Below, one piece after another: positions 1 through 6,306 of a stretch of DNA of 6,945 bases (its first letter is position 1; every line of letters starts with the position of its first letter). The notes under the pieces are model-generated. The model saw nothing but the letters and a program-made list of their open reading frames with translations, was not told where the DNA came from and ran no database searches. The DNA comes from Pseudomonadota bacterium (GTDB lineage: Bacteria; Pseudomonadota; Gammaproteobacteria; Natronospirales; REEB76): the NCBI GenBank assembly GCA_021779005.1, contig JAJYBN010000058.1, forward strand, positions 1 to 6,945, in the 5' to 3' direction. A program made the translations under genes and the position numbers.

Positions 1-179
1 AACTTTTACCGGCTTCCCTGAAAAAGAACCTGGACAACCCTCAGGCACAGTTAGACACCAGTCAGAATTTATTACTAAAGCAGCAACAAGATAAACAGGA
101 CATGCAGGAACGGTATACGGCGTATATCAAACGCTACCAGCAACTGACCGGGCAAAACTCCTCCGGCGGCGGCAGTTAA
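1..179 (+). CDS. C-terminal fragment of an unrecognised Gln-rich, probably coiled-coil protein
   Basis: An open frame enters from the left edge (codons in phase from base 3) and stops with TAA at 177-179, leaving 58 residues. The visible part is hydrophilic and rich in Gln, Lys and Asp. It has a run of Gln and Lys followed by a charged stretch with regularly spaced Tyr, Leu and Ile, which suggests an amphipathic helix or coiled coil, and ends in a Ser/Gly-rich tail (SSGGGS). I do not recognise the family and no catalytic motif is visible. It ends 60 bp before the dut stop codon and converges on it, so it is not part of the dut-coaBC unit. The continuous frame, the clean stop and the lack of a competing gene make it likely to be real. 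Confidence 0.6.
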   Translation, partial: LLPASLKKNLDNPQAQLDTSQNLLLKQQQDKQDMQERYTAYIKRYQQLTGQNSSGGGS

Positions 180-239
180 TCATCTGCACATCTCTGCTAT
201 CATCCCCGCAACGACTGAATTAAAAACAAGTCTGCAATT

Positions 240-695
240 TTAACCGCGGCCGGAATGACCAAAACCGCCTGCGCCGCGCACGCTCTCATCGAACTCGTCC
301 ACGATCTCAAATTTGGCGCGCGCCACCGGCACGATCACCATCTGAGCGATGCGATCCCCGGGCTGGATGGTAAAGTCGTTGTGGCCGCGGTTCCAGCAGG
401 ACACCATGACTTCACCCTGGTAATCCGAATCAATCAGGCCCACAAGATTACCGAGCACGATTCCGTGCTTATGACCCAGTCCTGAACGCGGCAACAGCAT
501 GGCGGCATAACCACTATCCTCGATATGGATGGCGATGCCTGAAGGAATCAGCTTTGCGTCACCGGGTTTCAAGGTTTGTGGTTCCTTGAGACAGGCGCGC
601 AAATCCAGCCCGGCTGAGCCCGAGGTAGCATATTCGGGCAAGGGGAATTGCTCGCCGATACGCGCATCCAGAATTTTCACTTTTATTTTATGCAT
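240..695 (-). CDS. dut: deoxyuridine 5'-triphosphate nucleotidohydrolase (dUTPase)
   Basis: This cytoplasmic homotrimeric enzyme hydrolyses dUTP to dUMP and pyrophosphate. It keeps uracil out of DNA and supplies dUMP for thymidylate synthesis. At 151 residues it has the usual length for the trimeric family, and all five motifs are present in order. Motif I is SAGLDLRA (27-34), motif II is PRSGLG (69-74), and motif III is GLIDSDYQG (86-94), with Asp89 as the expected catalytic base and Tyr92 for sugar discrimination. Motif IV is GDRIAQM (113-119), and the C-terminal motif V is [10 protein letters not shown] (140-149), the flexible lid that closes over the nucleotide. From memory the sequence is very close to E. 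coli Dut. The ATG at 693-695 has a GGAA stretch about 10 bases upstream. It lies 49 bp downstream of coaBC on the same strand, so co-transcription is likely. Confidence 0.97.
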   Translation of the reverse strand: MHKIKVKILDARIGEQFPLPEYATSGSAGLDLRACLKEPQTLKPGDAKLIPSGIAIHIEDSGYAAMLLPRSGLGHKHGIVLGNLVGLIDSDYQGEVMVSCWNRGHNDFTIQPGDRIAQMVIVPVARAKFEIVDEFDESVRGAGGFGHSGRG

Positions 696-744
696 AAAAT
701 CATTCCATTCCGCCGGGAATTACCTGGACTTCGCTTACAAGATC

Positions 745-1938
745 TCAGCGACGTCGCGGAAAATGTTCGGCTATAAGTTGGGTTAGCCGACGCGCCAACA
801 CCAGTTTCTGTCCGGCGCCTAGCTCGGTTGAGCCGCCCTTCCAATACACAGAGAGCGCATTATCATCGCGCTCGAAGCCGCGGCCGCGCCCCACCCAGTT
901 GGCCGCGATCATGTCCACTTGCTTACTGGAGAGCTTGGCGCGCGCCCTTGCCTCGAGTTTCTCGGTCTCAGCGGCGAAACCCACTGTGAATGGCCGTGGG
1001 CGTCGACTAGCCACTTCCGCCAGGATATCCGGTGTTTTCACCAGCTTCAGTTGCAGGCTGCCAGGGCGCTTCTTGATTTTCTCCCGGGCTGCTTGCACCG
1101 GTGCGTAGTCAGCCACCGCGGCAGTGCCTATGAAGATTTCGGTATGTATCACTGCGCGCATGACCGCCGCATGCATCTGTGCCGCAGTTTCCACATCAAC
1201 ACGACGCACGTCACGTGGTGTGGACAGCTGCACCGGACCGCACACTAGCGTGACTTCAGCACCGGCTTCAGCAGCTGCGCGTGCCATGGCAAATCCCATT
1301 TTGCCTGAGCTGCGGTTGCTGACATAGCGTACCGGATCAAGGGGTTCACGCGTGGGGCCTGCAGTGACCAGCACTCGCAGGCCCTGAAGCAGCAGATTAC
1401 CCTCGCCCTTCAAGGCCGCGATAATTTCTTGGGGTTCGAGCATGCGGCCCATCCCAATTTCGCCTTCCGCCAGTTCTCCCGAAACCGGGCCCAGCAGACG
1501 CACTCCGTGTTCCACAAGTAAACTTGTATTTTCCCGTGTGGCTGGATTCTCCCACATGACCCAGTTCATGGCTGGTGCCACGACCAGCGGTGATTCGGTG
1601 GCAAGACACAGCGTGGTCAACAGGTCATCAGCATGACCGTGGGCGAGGCGCGCCATGAAACTGGCGGTGGCCGGCGCCACCAGCACCAAATCCGCCCAGC
1701 GCGCCAATTCGATGTGTCCCATGGCATGTTCGGCGTGCAGGTCCCAGAGGTCTGTGCGTACACTGTGACCGGACAGCGACTGAAATGTGAGCGGCGTGAC
1801 GAAGCGCTGTGCGCCCTGGGTCATGACTACCTGCACATCGGCGCCAGCTTCACGCAGACGTCGTATCAAATCTGGACATTTGTAGACAGCGATACCGCCC
1901 GTGACGCCCAGTAATATGTGTTTGCCGACCAGTTCCAT
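745..1938 (-). CDS. coaBC: bifunctional phosphopantothenoylcysteine decarboxylase / phosphopantothenate-cysteine ligase
   Basis: This enzyme carries out two consecutive steps of coenzyme A synthesis. The C-terminal CoaB domain joins cysteine to 4'-phosphopantothenate using CTP, and the N-terminal flavoprotein CoaC domain decarboxylates the product to 4'-phosphopantetheine. The 397 residues compare with about 406 in E. coli. The CoaC domain (1 to about 180) has the FMN-binding GVTGGIAVYK segment (11-20), the catalytic His75 in MGHIEL, and Asn125 in APAMN, at the same positions as E. coli His75 and Asn125. The substrate clamp reads SGELAEGEIGMGRM (153-166), so Glu158 sits where E. coli has its active-site Cys158. 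The CoaB domain (about 187-397) has TAGPTREPLDPVRY (192-205), Asn208 in SNRSSGKMGF, AAVADY (273-278), EKIKK (286-290) and VGFAAET (319-325). The ATG start has GAGGTG 5-10 bases upstream. Its divergent neighbour begins about 85 bp away. Confidence 0.95.
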   Translation of the reverse strand: MELVGKHILLGVTGGIAVYKCPDLIRRLREAGADVQVVMTQGAQRFVTPLTFQSLSGHSVRTDLWDLHAEHAMGHIELARWADLVLVAPATASFMARLAHGHADDLLTTLCLATESPLVVAPAMNWVMWENPATRENTSLLVEHGVRLLGPVSGELAEGEIGMGRMLEPQEIIAALKGEGNLLLQGLRVLVTAGPTREPLDPVRYVSNRSSGKMGFAMARAAAEAGAEVTLVCGPVQLSTPRDVRRVDVETAAQMHAAVMRAVIHTEIFIGTAAVADYAPVQAAREKIKKRPGSLQLKLVKTPDILAEVASRRPRPFTVGFAAETEKLEARARAKLSSKQVDMIAANWVGRGRGFERDDNALSVYWKGGSTELGAGQKLVLARRLTQLIAEHFPRRR

Positions 1939-1943
1939 GCCTG

Positions 1944-1949
1944 CACCTC
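1944..1949 (-). promoter_or_regulatory. ribosome binding site of coaBC
   Basis: On the minus strand these bases read GAGGTG and end 5 bases before the coaBC ATG. This is a good Shine-Dalgarno match at acceptable spacing, and it supports the start at 1938 over any internal codon. Confidence 0.65.
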
Positions 1950-1962
1950 AAAAAGGGCGTAC

Positions 1963-1991
1963 AGGTTACTCCACCGGCGGATACGGACCAA
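1963..1991 (-). promoter_or_regulatory. weak candidate sigma70-type promoter for coaBC-dut
   Basis: On the minus strand, TTGGTC (1986-1991) and TAACCT (1963-1968) are separated by 17 bases. Each matches its consensus hexamer at only three of six positions, although the -10 keeps the most conserved first, second and last bases. Transcription would start near 1955, just upstream of the ribosome binding site. The position fits a coaBC promoter, but the match is poor and could be chance. Confidence 0.25.
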
Positions 1992-2005
1992 GCACGCCGG
2001 TCCTT

Positions 2006-2014
2006 TGTTACACT
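2006..2014 (+). promoter_or_regulatory. candidate extended -10 promoter for the Sel1-dioxygenase gene
   Basis: The + strand reads TG-T-TACACT, an extended -10 element (TGn followed by a four-of-six match to TATAAT). No -35 hexamer is visible at 16-18 bases upstream. If used, transcription would begin around 2021-2024, at or next to the ATG at 2024. That would explain why no Shine-Dalgarno sequence precedes that start. Confidence 0.35.
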
Positions 2015-2023
2015 GCCTATATC

Positions 2024-3457
2024 ATGAGTACCCCAGCGACATGGTTTAAGAATGGTGAGGCACTGGTGGCTGCCAACCAATACGGTACGGCGGAGTTCGC
2101 GGAAGGCCTGGAACTTCTGAAAAAATCTGCGGAAGCAGGTTACATCGAAGCACAGTTGACACTCGGGCATGTGCATGCGCAGGTACATGTGTTGCCGAAC
2201 GCCTTTCAGGAAGCAGCACGCTGGTACCAAGGAGCGGCTGAGCGGGGTCATCCCATGGCGCAGGACCGGCTTGCGGATCTTTACATGCTCGGTCGAGGAG
2301 TATCGCAAAGCGATGCTCAGGCATTCAGCTGGTACGCGCGTACCGCTGCCCAGGCCTATGCCATGGCGCAGTGCAACCTCGCTTACATGCAAGCACAAGG
2401 TCTGGGTACGGCGGCCAACCAGGAAGCCGCCACCTCCCTGTATCTGCAAGCCGCCGCACAGGGTGAGGCACGAGCCTATTTCAATCTGGGATTGCGTTAT
2501 GCCGCGGGATGGGGCGCACCGAAGAACCTGATACATGCGAGCGCCTGGATGAGTAATGCCGCACGCTTAAATTACCCGACTGCTAAAACTGAACTTGAAG
2601 AATTGCACGCTCAACTCACGGCAATGGAGCGAATCCAAGTACGTGAACTGAGTGCGATTATCGAGTCGAATTTCGACGCGCTGCAACTTCGACTTGGCCG
2701 CATGCCTGGCGTCACGGCATCCATCGAAACCTACCGCCAGATCGTCGAGGACAATTTCGCCTCGCTGTCTGTGGCAGATTTCTCGATCGACGCATCTATA
2801 CGCATGCAGCATACACACACGCAAGCAGCGCGCGATACCGGCCTATTGCAGCCTAACCCTCCAACTTTAATCAACCCACAACCTCGGATCTTCACGGTTA
2901 CAGAATTCATATCGAAAACCGAGGCCGCGCATTTAATGGCGCTGGCACTCCTGAATATTAAACCCGCCAGTGAAAATACTCGTGATCAATTGTCACAAGA
3001 GCAGACAGCATTCACAGGTCATTCTGCCAAATTTCATCTGGTGTATTGTGACGCAGTAATCCGTAATCTGGAACGACGCATCGCCGCAGCCTTCAATCTA
3101 CCAGTAGAACATGTGGAACCAATATCAGTATTGCGCTATCAGCGCTCTGACCTCTATGCACCACATGTGGATTATTTTGACGCTTCCCGGCTTGAATACA
3201 ATCGACGCATCGGTGACAACTCCGGCCAACGCATAGCCTCCTTCCTTGTTTATCTGCACGCTCCGGAAGCCGGTGGTGAGACTCAATATCTAAAACTCAA
3301 CCTGAAGGTTGCTGGTCGCACGCGCATGGCGCTGTGCCATTTCAACATGACCCCCACGGGCGAGACCGATCCAATGACCTTGCATGCTGGCGAACCAGTG
3401 CTCGAGGGGGAAAAGTGGCTGGCGCGCACCACCTTACGGGAGAAACCTTTATTTTGA
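2024..3457 (+). CDS. Sel1-repeat protein fused to a prolyl-4-hydroxylase-type Fe(II)/2-oxoglutarate dioxygenase
   Basis: The product is predicted to be a cytoplasmic oxygenase of 477 residues; no signal peptide or membrane segment is visible. Residues about 25-199 form five Sel1-like helical repeats of about 36 residues, a fold that usually mediates protein contacts. Residues about 200-284 are a helical-looking linker of no recognised family. Residues about 285-475 match the P4Hc catalytic domain: Fe ligands His381 and Asp383 in YAPHVDYFD, a GGET segment (417-420), distal Fe ligand His454, and Lys464 in EGEKW, ten residues after His454, as expected for binding 2-oxoglutarate. The catalytic motif is complete, so activity is expected. 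The substrate is unknown; a prolyl or other side chain on a protein held by the repeats is inference. The frame is open upstream to 1901, but the ATG at 2024 is preferred because it keeps the gene clear of coaBC and precedes the first repeat. The catalytic half is AT-richer than its neighbours. Confidence 0.88.
   Translation: MSTPATWFKNGEALVAANQYGTAEFAEGLELLKKSAEAGYIEAQLTLGHVHAQVHVLPNAFQEAARWYQGAAERGHPMAQDRLADLYMLGRGVSQSDAQAFSWYARTAAQAYAMAQCNLAYMQAQGLGTAANQEAATSLYLQAAAQGEARAYFNLGLRYAAGWGAPKNLIHASAWMSNAARLNYPTAKTELEELHAQLTAMERIQVRELSAIIESNFDALQLRLGRMPGVTASIETYRQIVEDNFASLSVADFSIDASIRMQHTHTQAARDTGLLQPNPPTLINPQPRIFTVTEFISKTEAAHLMALALLNIKPASENTRDQLSQEQTAFTGHSAKFHLVYCDAVIRNLERRIAAAFNLPVEHVEPISVLRYQRSDLYAPHVDYFDASRLEYNRRIGDNSGQRIASFLVYLHAPEAGGETQYLKLNLKVAGRTRMALCHFNMTPTGETDPMTLHAGEPVLEGEKWLARTTLREKPLF
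2096..2620 (+). repeat. five tandem Sel1-like protein repeats (within the dioxygenase gene)
   Basis: In the 477-residue protein, units begin near residues 25, 60, 97, 133 and 169, a period of 35-37 residues. Recurrent features are an Ala-rich first helix ending in (W)Y..AA, then a small residue, then A(Q/Y)..L..(Y/M) in the second helix, and a G.G turn (LGRGV, QGLGT, AGWGA). The middle three units are clearest; the first and last are degenerate. The repeat is at protein level; the DNA copies are not near-identical. Confidence 0.8.
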
Positions 3458-3485
3458 AATGATTAGTTTGTTGACATAAAAGCGT

Positions 3486-4697
3486 CTATTTTTGTTCGTG
3501 TCGCAGATGCACGCGCGCGAACTTGCGCTTGCCAACCTGCAGTACATAGCTCCGACCAGTTCTTAACTTCATGCTGCGGTCTGTAACTTTCGCGCCGTCA
3601 ACGCGCACCCCGCCCTGATCCAGCAAGCGCTGGGCTTCGGACGTGCTGGAAGTGAGACGGCATTGCTTGAGCAGCTGCACTAATGGCATGTCCGCGCCCT
3701 GGCACACTATCTGATGTTCAGGCAGAATGTCCGGCAGGGCGCCTTTCTGAAAACGAGCGATAAATTCTTCATGCGCCTTCTTGGCTGACGCAGCACCATG
3801 AAATCGCGTCACCAGCTCTTCTGCCAGTCGGAATTTGATATCGCGCGGGTTGGCACCTTCCACTATCTCATGTTTAAATTTCCTGATCTCGTTGATAGAA
3901 CGGAAACTCAGCAGTTCAAAATATCTCCACATTAATTCGTCAGAGATCGACATCAGCTTGCCGAACATCTCCGCCGGCACTTCGTTGATACCGATGTAAT
4001 TGCCAAGCGACTTGGACATCTTTTGTACGCCATCCAGCCCTTCGAGGATCGGCATGGTCAGGACAATCTGCGGTTTCTGGCCATAATGTTCCTGCAGCTG
4101 GCGGCCCATTAGTAAGTTGAACTTCTGATCGGTGCCGCCGAGCTCCACATCCGCTTCGAGCGCTACCGAGTCATAACCCTGTACCAGTGGATACAGGAAT
4201 TCGTGGATGGCGATAGGCTGGCCGCTGGCATAGCGCTTGCTGAAATCATCCCGCTCCAACATGCGTGCGACGGTGTGCTGGGCGGCAAGCCGCACCAAGC
4301 CGGCAGCGCCCAGTTTCTCCATCCAGCGGGAATTGAATTCGATACGCGTGACTGCCGGATCGAGGATCTTGAAGATCTGTTCTCGGTAGGTCTGCGCGTT
4401 GTGCGCAATCTCTTCCGGGGTAAGTGGCCTGCGGGTCAGATTCTTGCCGCTGGGATCACCGATCATGCCGGTGAAATCGCCAATCAGGAAAATTGCCTGA
4501 TGGCCTAATTGCTGGAACTGGTGCAGCTTGTTGATGAGCACCGTATGGCCCAAGTGCAGGTCCGGCGCCGTCGGGTCGAAACCCGCCTTGACCCGCAACG
4601 GCCGGCCGCCCTTGAGGCGCTCAGCCAACTCAGTTTCCAGCAGGATTTCGTCGGCGCCCCGGCGGAGTTCCGCCAGTGCTTCAACAGGCGTCGGCAT
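3486..4697 (-). CDS. tyrS: tyrosyl-tRNA synthetase
   Basis: This cytoplasmic class I aminoacyl-tRNA synthetase activates tyrosine with ATP and loads it onto tRNA-Tyr. Numbering is from the ATG at 4697 (403 residues, typical of the shorter bacterial TyrRS type). The HIGH-type motif is HLGH (48-51). Tyrosine- and tRNA-site segments are [10 protein letters not shown] (167-176) and LGGTDQKFN (186-194). The KMSKS loop is 226-230. The last 65 or so residues are an S4-type RNA-binding domain ending RHEQK. A TTG codon two codons upstream (4703) is also in frame, but AGGAG at 4706-4710 lies 8 bases from the ATG and only 2 from the TTG, so the ATG is the better start. It is divergent from the M23 peptidase gene and converges on the dioxygenase gene, which ends 28 bp away with no clear terminator hairpin between them. 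I found no convincing promoter and no T-box-like leader. Confidence 0.96.
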   Translation of the reverse strand: MPTPVEALAELRRGADEILLETELAERLKGGRPLRVKAGFDPTAPDLHLGHTVLINKLHQFQQLGHQAIFLIGDFTGMIGDPSGKNLTRRPLTPEEIAHNAQTYREQIFKILDPAVTRIEFNSRWMEKLGAAGLVRLAAQHTVARMLERDDFSKRYASGQPIAIHEFLYPLVQGYDSVALEADVELGGTDQKFNLLMGRQLQEHYGQKPQIVLTMPILEGLDGVQKMSKSLGNYIGINEVPAEMFGKLMSISDELMWRYFELLSFRSINEIRKFKHEIVEGANPRDIKFRLAEELVTRFHGAASAKKAHEEFIARFQKGALPDILPEHQIVCQGADMPLVQLLKQCRLTSSTSEAQRLLDQGGVRVDGAKVTDRSMKLRTGRSYVLQVGKRKFARVHLRHEQK

Positions 4698-4704
4698 GCC
4701 CAAG

Positions 4705-4710
4705 ACTCCT
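4705..4710 (-). promoter_or_regulatory. ribosome binding site that decides the tyrS start
   Basis: The minus strand reads AGGAGT here. Its AGGAG core is 8 bases from the ATG at 4697 but only 2 bases from the in-frame TTG at 4703, so it favours the ATG. Confidence 0.75.
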
Positions 4711-4758
4711 GAAAATGGCCCCTCAAAGCTTAGGCCCTAGGGAGATTTTTCGCTTATC

Positions 4759-4776
4759 CCCATGATTTGGCATGGG
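4759..4776. repeat. short perfect inverted repeat between divergent tyrS and the M23 peptidase gene
   Basis: CCCATG (4759-4764) and CATGGG (4771-4776) form perfect 6-base arms around a 6-base AT-rich spacer. It lies between the two divergent coding regions and 8 bases upstream of the candidate -35 at 4784. An operator is possible, but arms this short arise easily by chance. Confidence 0.3.
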
Positions 4777-4783
4777 TTTAGGG

Positions 4784-4812
4784 TTGACCATCAAGGCCCG
4801 TCAAGCTAGTGT
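4784..4812 (+). promoter_or_regulatory. candidate sigma70 promoter for the M23 peptidase-anmK unit
   Basis: TTGACC (4784-4789, five of six matches to the -35 consensus) is followed after 17 bases by TAGTGT (4807-4812, which keeps the conserved first, second and last -10 bases). The predicted transcript would start near 4819, ahead of an AGGA ribosome binding site at 4825-4828 and a GTG at 4835. The first in-frame ATG, at 4772, lies upstream of this promoter. Confidence 0.5.
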
Positions 4813-4834
4813 TACCTGCTATCCAGGACATCGG

Positions 4835-6283
4835 GTGGGGATCGTGACCAGAGCCAAGGATCAACGCTGGACGGATTATAAGCCAAGCGGCGATGCCGAC
4901 GGTGATAGCACACCCCGGCGGCCACGCGTACGCCGCCGTTTCTGGCTGCTACTAATACTGGCCATGGCCGGCGGGGGCCTCGCCCAGCTGCTCAGCGGAC
5001 CTGTGAGCGCCGGCCATAACAGCAATACGGCGCCGATAGCCGCCACCAGCCCCCAAGCACCATCCTCAACCCCCGATTCTGTGTATAACCCAAATACCGC
5101 TACGGCACCCGCATCCACCTCCTTAAACACACCGCTTGCAGTACCTGGTGTCGAAACCACTGCGTTGACGGTACGCAGGGGTGACACCCTGGGAAGGTTG
5201 TTCGCCAAGGAGCATCTGAGTGTGGGCGATATGCACGCCATCCTGGCTGTGGGTGGCGACACCGCGGGTCTGAAGCGTATCCACCCGGACCAAGTGATCG
5301 CTGTCAGCCACGATGACAGTGGTCGGATCCTGAGCCTCAGCATGAAACTGGACGATGCCCACAAGCTTGAGGTCGCAAAGGCTGCCAACGGTTACCAGGC
5401 CAGCGTCGTCGATATACCCACGGAGATCACTGTTGCCTATGCCCATGGTGTCATCGAAAACTCATTGTTCGATGCCGCCACCCGTGCGGGCTTATCCGAC
5501 CCGGTCATCATGCAGCTGATCCACCTTTTCGGCTGGGATATAGACTTCAGCCACGATATCCGCAGCGGTGACTCCTTCACGGTGCTCTATCAGAAGATCC
5601 ACCGCCAGGATGAGCCGGTCACCGATGGCCCGATACTGGCAGCCGAGTTCGTAACACCGAGTAAAATCTACCGCATCGCGCGTTTCACCGACCCTTCCGG
5701 CGATACCGATTACTACACGCCCGATGGCCGCAGTGTCCGCAAGGCTCTGTTACGCGCACCGGTGTCCTATACCCGTATCAGCTCAGGTTTCAGCCTGCAC
5801 CGTATGAACCCTGTTCTACATTTTGTACGCCCGCATTATGGTGTTGACTATGCGGCGCCCACCGGCACACCCATCATGGCAGCGGGAGATGGCTATATTG
5901 TGTTCCGCGGTCAAAAGGCCGGATTTGGCCGCTGCATCATCATCCGCCATGGTGGTGGTTACAGCACCTTGTATGCGCATATGTCGCGTTTCCGCAGTGG
6001 CCTGCATATCGGCAGTCGCGTAAAGCAGGAACAGGTGATCGGCTATGTGGGTGAGAGCGGCGAAGCCACTGGTCCGCACCTGCATTACCAGATAATGGTC
6101 GACGGGGTTCCACGCAATCCGCGGACCGTGAACCTGCCGAGCGCCGAACCCCTGCTGGCGAAATACAGGCCGGAGTTTGACCGTGAACTTACCACGCTGC
6201 TGGCTGAGATGAGCAATGGTGGAGTGACACGTGTTGCCAGCACCAACAGCAGCAGCGCCGTCAAGGCCAATACCGCCAACTGA
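4835..6283 (+). CDS. membrane-anchored M23 (LytM-type) murein DD-endopeptidase, MepM-like
   Basis: This is a predicted envelope zinc peptidase that cuts peptide crosslinks in peptidoglycan. Numbering is from the GTG at 4835 (482 residues). A basic stretch (RRPRVRRR) precedes one hydrophobic segment (about 36-53), suggesting an N-in membrane anchor or uncleaved signal. A Pro/Thr/Ser/Asn-rich linker follows to about residue 104. Next is a LysM/OapA-like region beginning TVRRGDTLGRLF (112-123), then an intermediate domain, and the M23 domain at about 315-435. The zinc ligands are His334 and Asp338 in HYGVDYAAP, and His417 in GPHLHY. His382 (YAHM) and His415 are the expected catalytic histidines. 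All are present, so the enzyme should be active. The GTG is chosen because AGGA lies 6 bases upstream and a promoter candidate lies just before it. An in-frame ATG at 4772 would add 21 residues with no nearby ribosome binding site. anmK follows 23 bp downstream. Confidence 0.9.
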   Translation: MGIVTRAKDQRWTDYKPSGDADGDSTPRRPRVRRRFWLLLILAMAGGGLAQLLSGPVSAGHNSNTAPIAATSPQAPSSTPDSVYNPNTATAPASTSLNTPLAVPGVETTALTVRRGDTLGRLFAKEHLSVGDMHAILAVGGDTAGLKRIHPDQVIAVSHDDSGRILSLSMKLDDAHKLEVAKAANGYQASVVDIPTEITVAYAHGVIENSLFDAATRAGLSDPVIMQLIHLFGWDIDFSHDIRSGDSFTVLYQKIHRQDEPVTDGPILAAEFVTPSKIYRIARFTDPSGDTDYYTPDGRSVRKALLRAPVSYTRISSGFSLHRMNPVLHFVRPHYGVDYAAPTGTPIMAAGDGYIVFRGQKAGFGRCIIIRHGGGYSTLYAHMSRFRSGLHIGSRVKQEQVIGYVGESGEATGPHLHYQIMVDGVPRNPRTVNLPSAEPLLAKYRPEFDRELTTLLAEMSNGGVTRVASTNSSSAVKANTAN

Positions 6284-6306
6284 GCGCTGATCGAGCCGAT
6301 CTAAAC

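Noticed and set aside
180..239. Possible bidirectional terminator between the left-edge gene and dut
   Set aside because: There are A and T runs but no convincing stem-loop in the 60 bp.
1901..2023. Upstream in-frame extension of the dioxygenase gene (ATG at 1901 or 1937)
   Set aside because: It would overlap the coaBC start or run through its ribosome binding site. The added residues (Gly/Thr/Pro-rich) look like translated intergenic sequence, and the candidate promoter lies inside the extension.
1850..2536. Long minus-strand open frame (228 codons) opposite the Sel1 half of the dioxygenase gene
   Set aside because: It lies antisense to a gene with clear repeats and overlaps the start of coaBC. 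Its translation is rich in Cys, Arg and His with no domain, typical of a shadow frame in GC-rich DNA.
3472..3477. TTGACA, a perfect -35 hexamer, between the dioxygenase gene and tyrS
   Set aside because: No -10 element follows at 16-18 bases, and transcription from it would only run antisense into tyrS. Probably chance.
3458..3485. Possible terminator between the convergent dioxygenase and tyrS genes
   Set aside because: The region is AT-rich with short T and A runs, but I found no GC-rich hairpin stem, so no intrinsic terminator can be supported.
4876..5388. 170-codon minus-strand frame inside the M23 peptidase gene
   Set aside because: Antisense to a well-supported gene; low-complexity Ser/Arg/Pro-rich translation with no motif.
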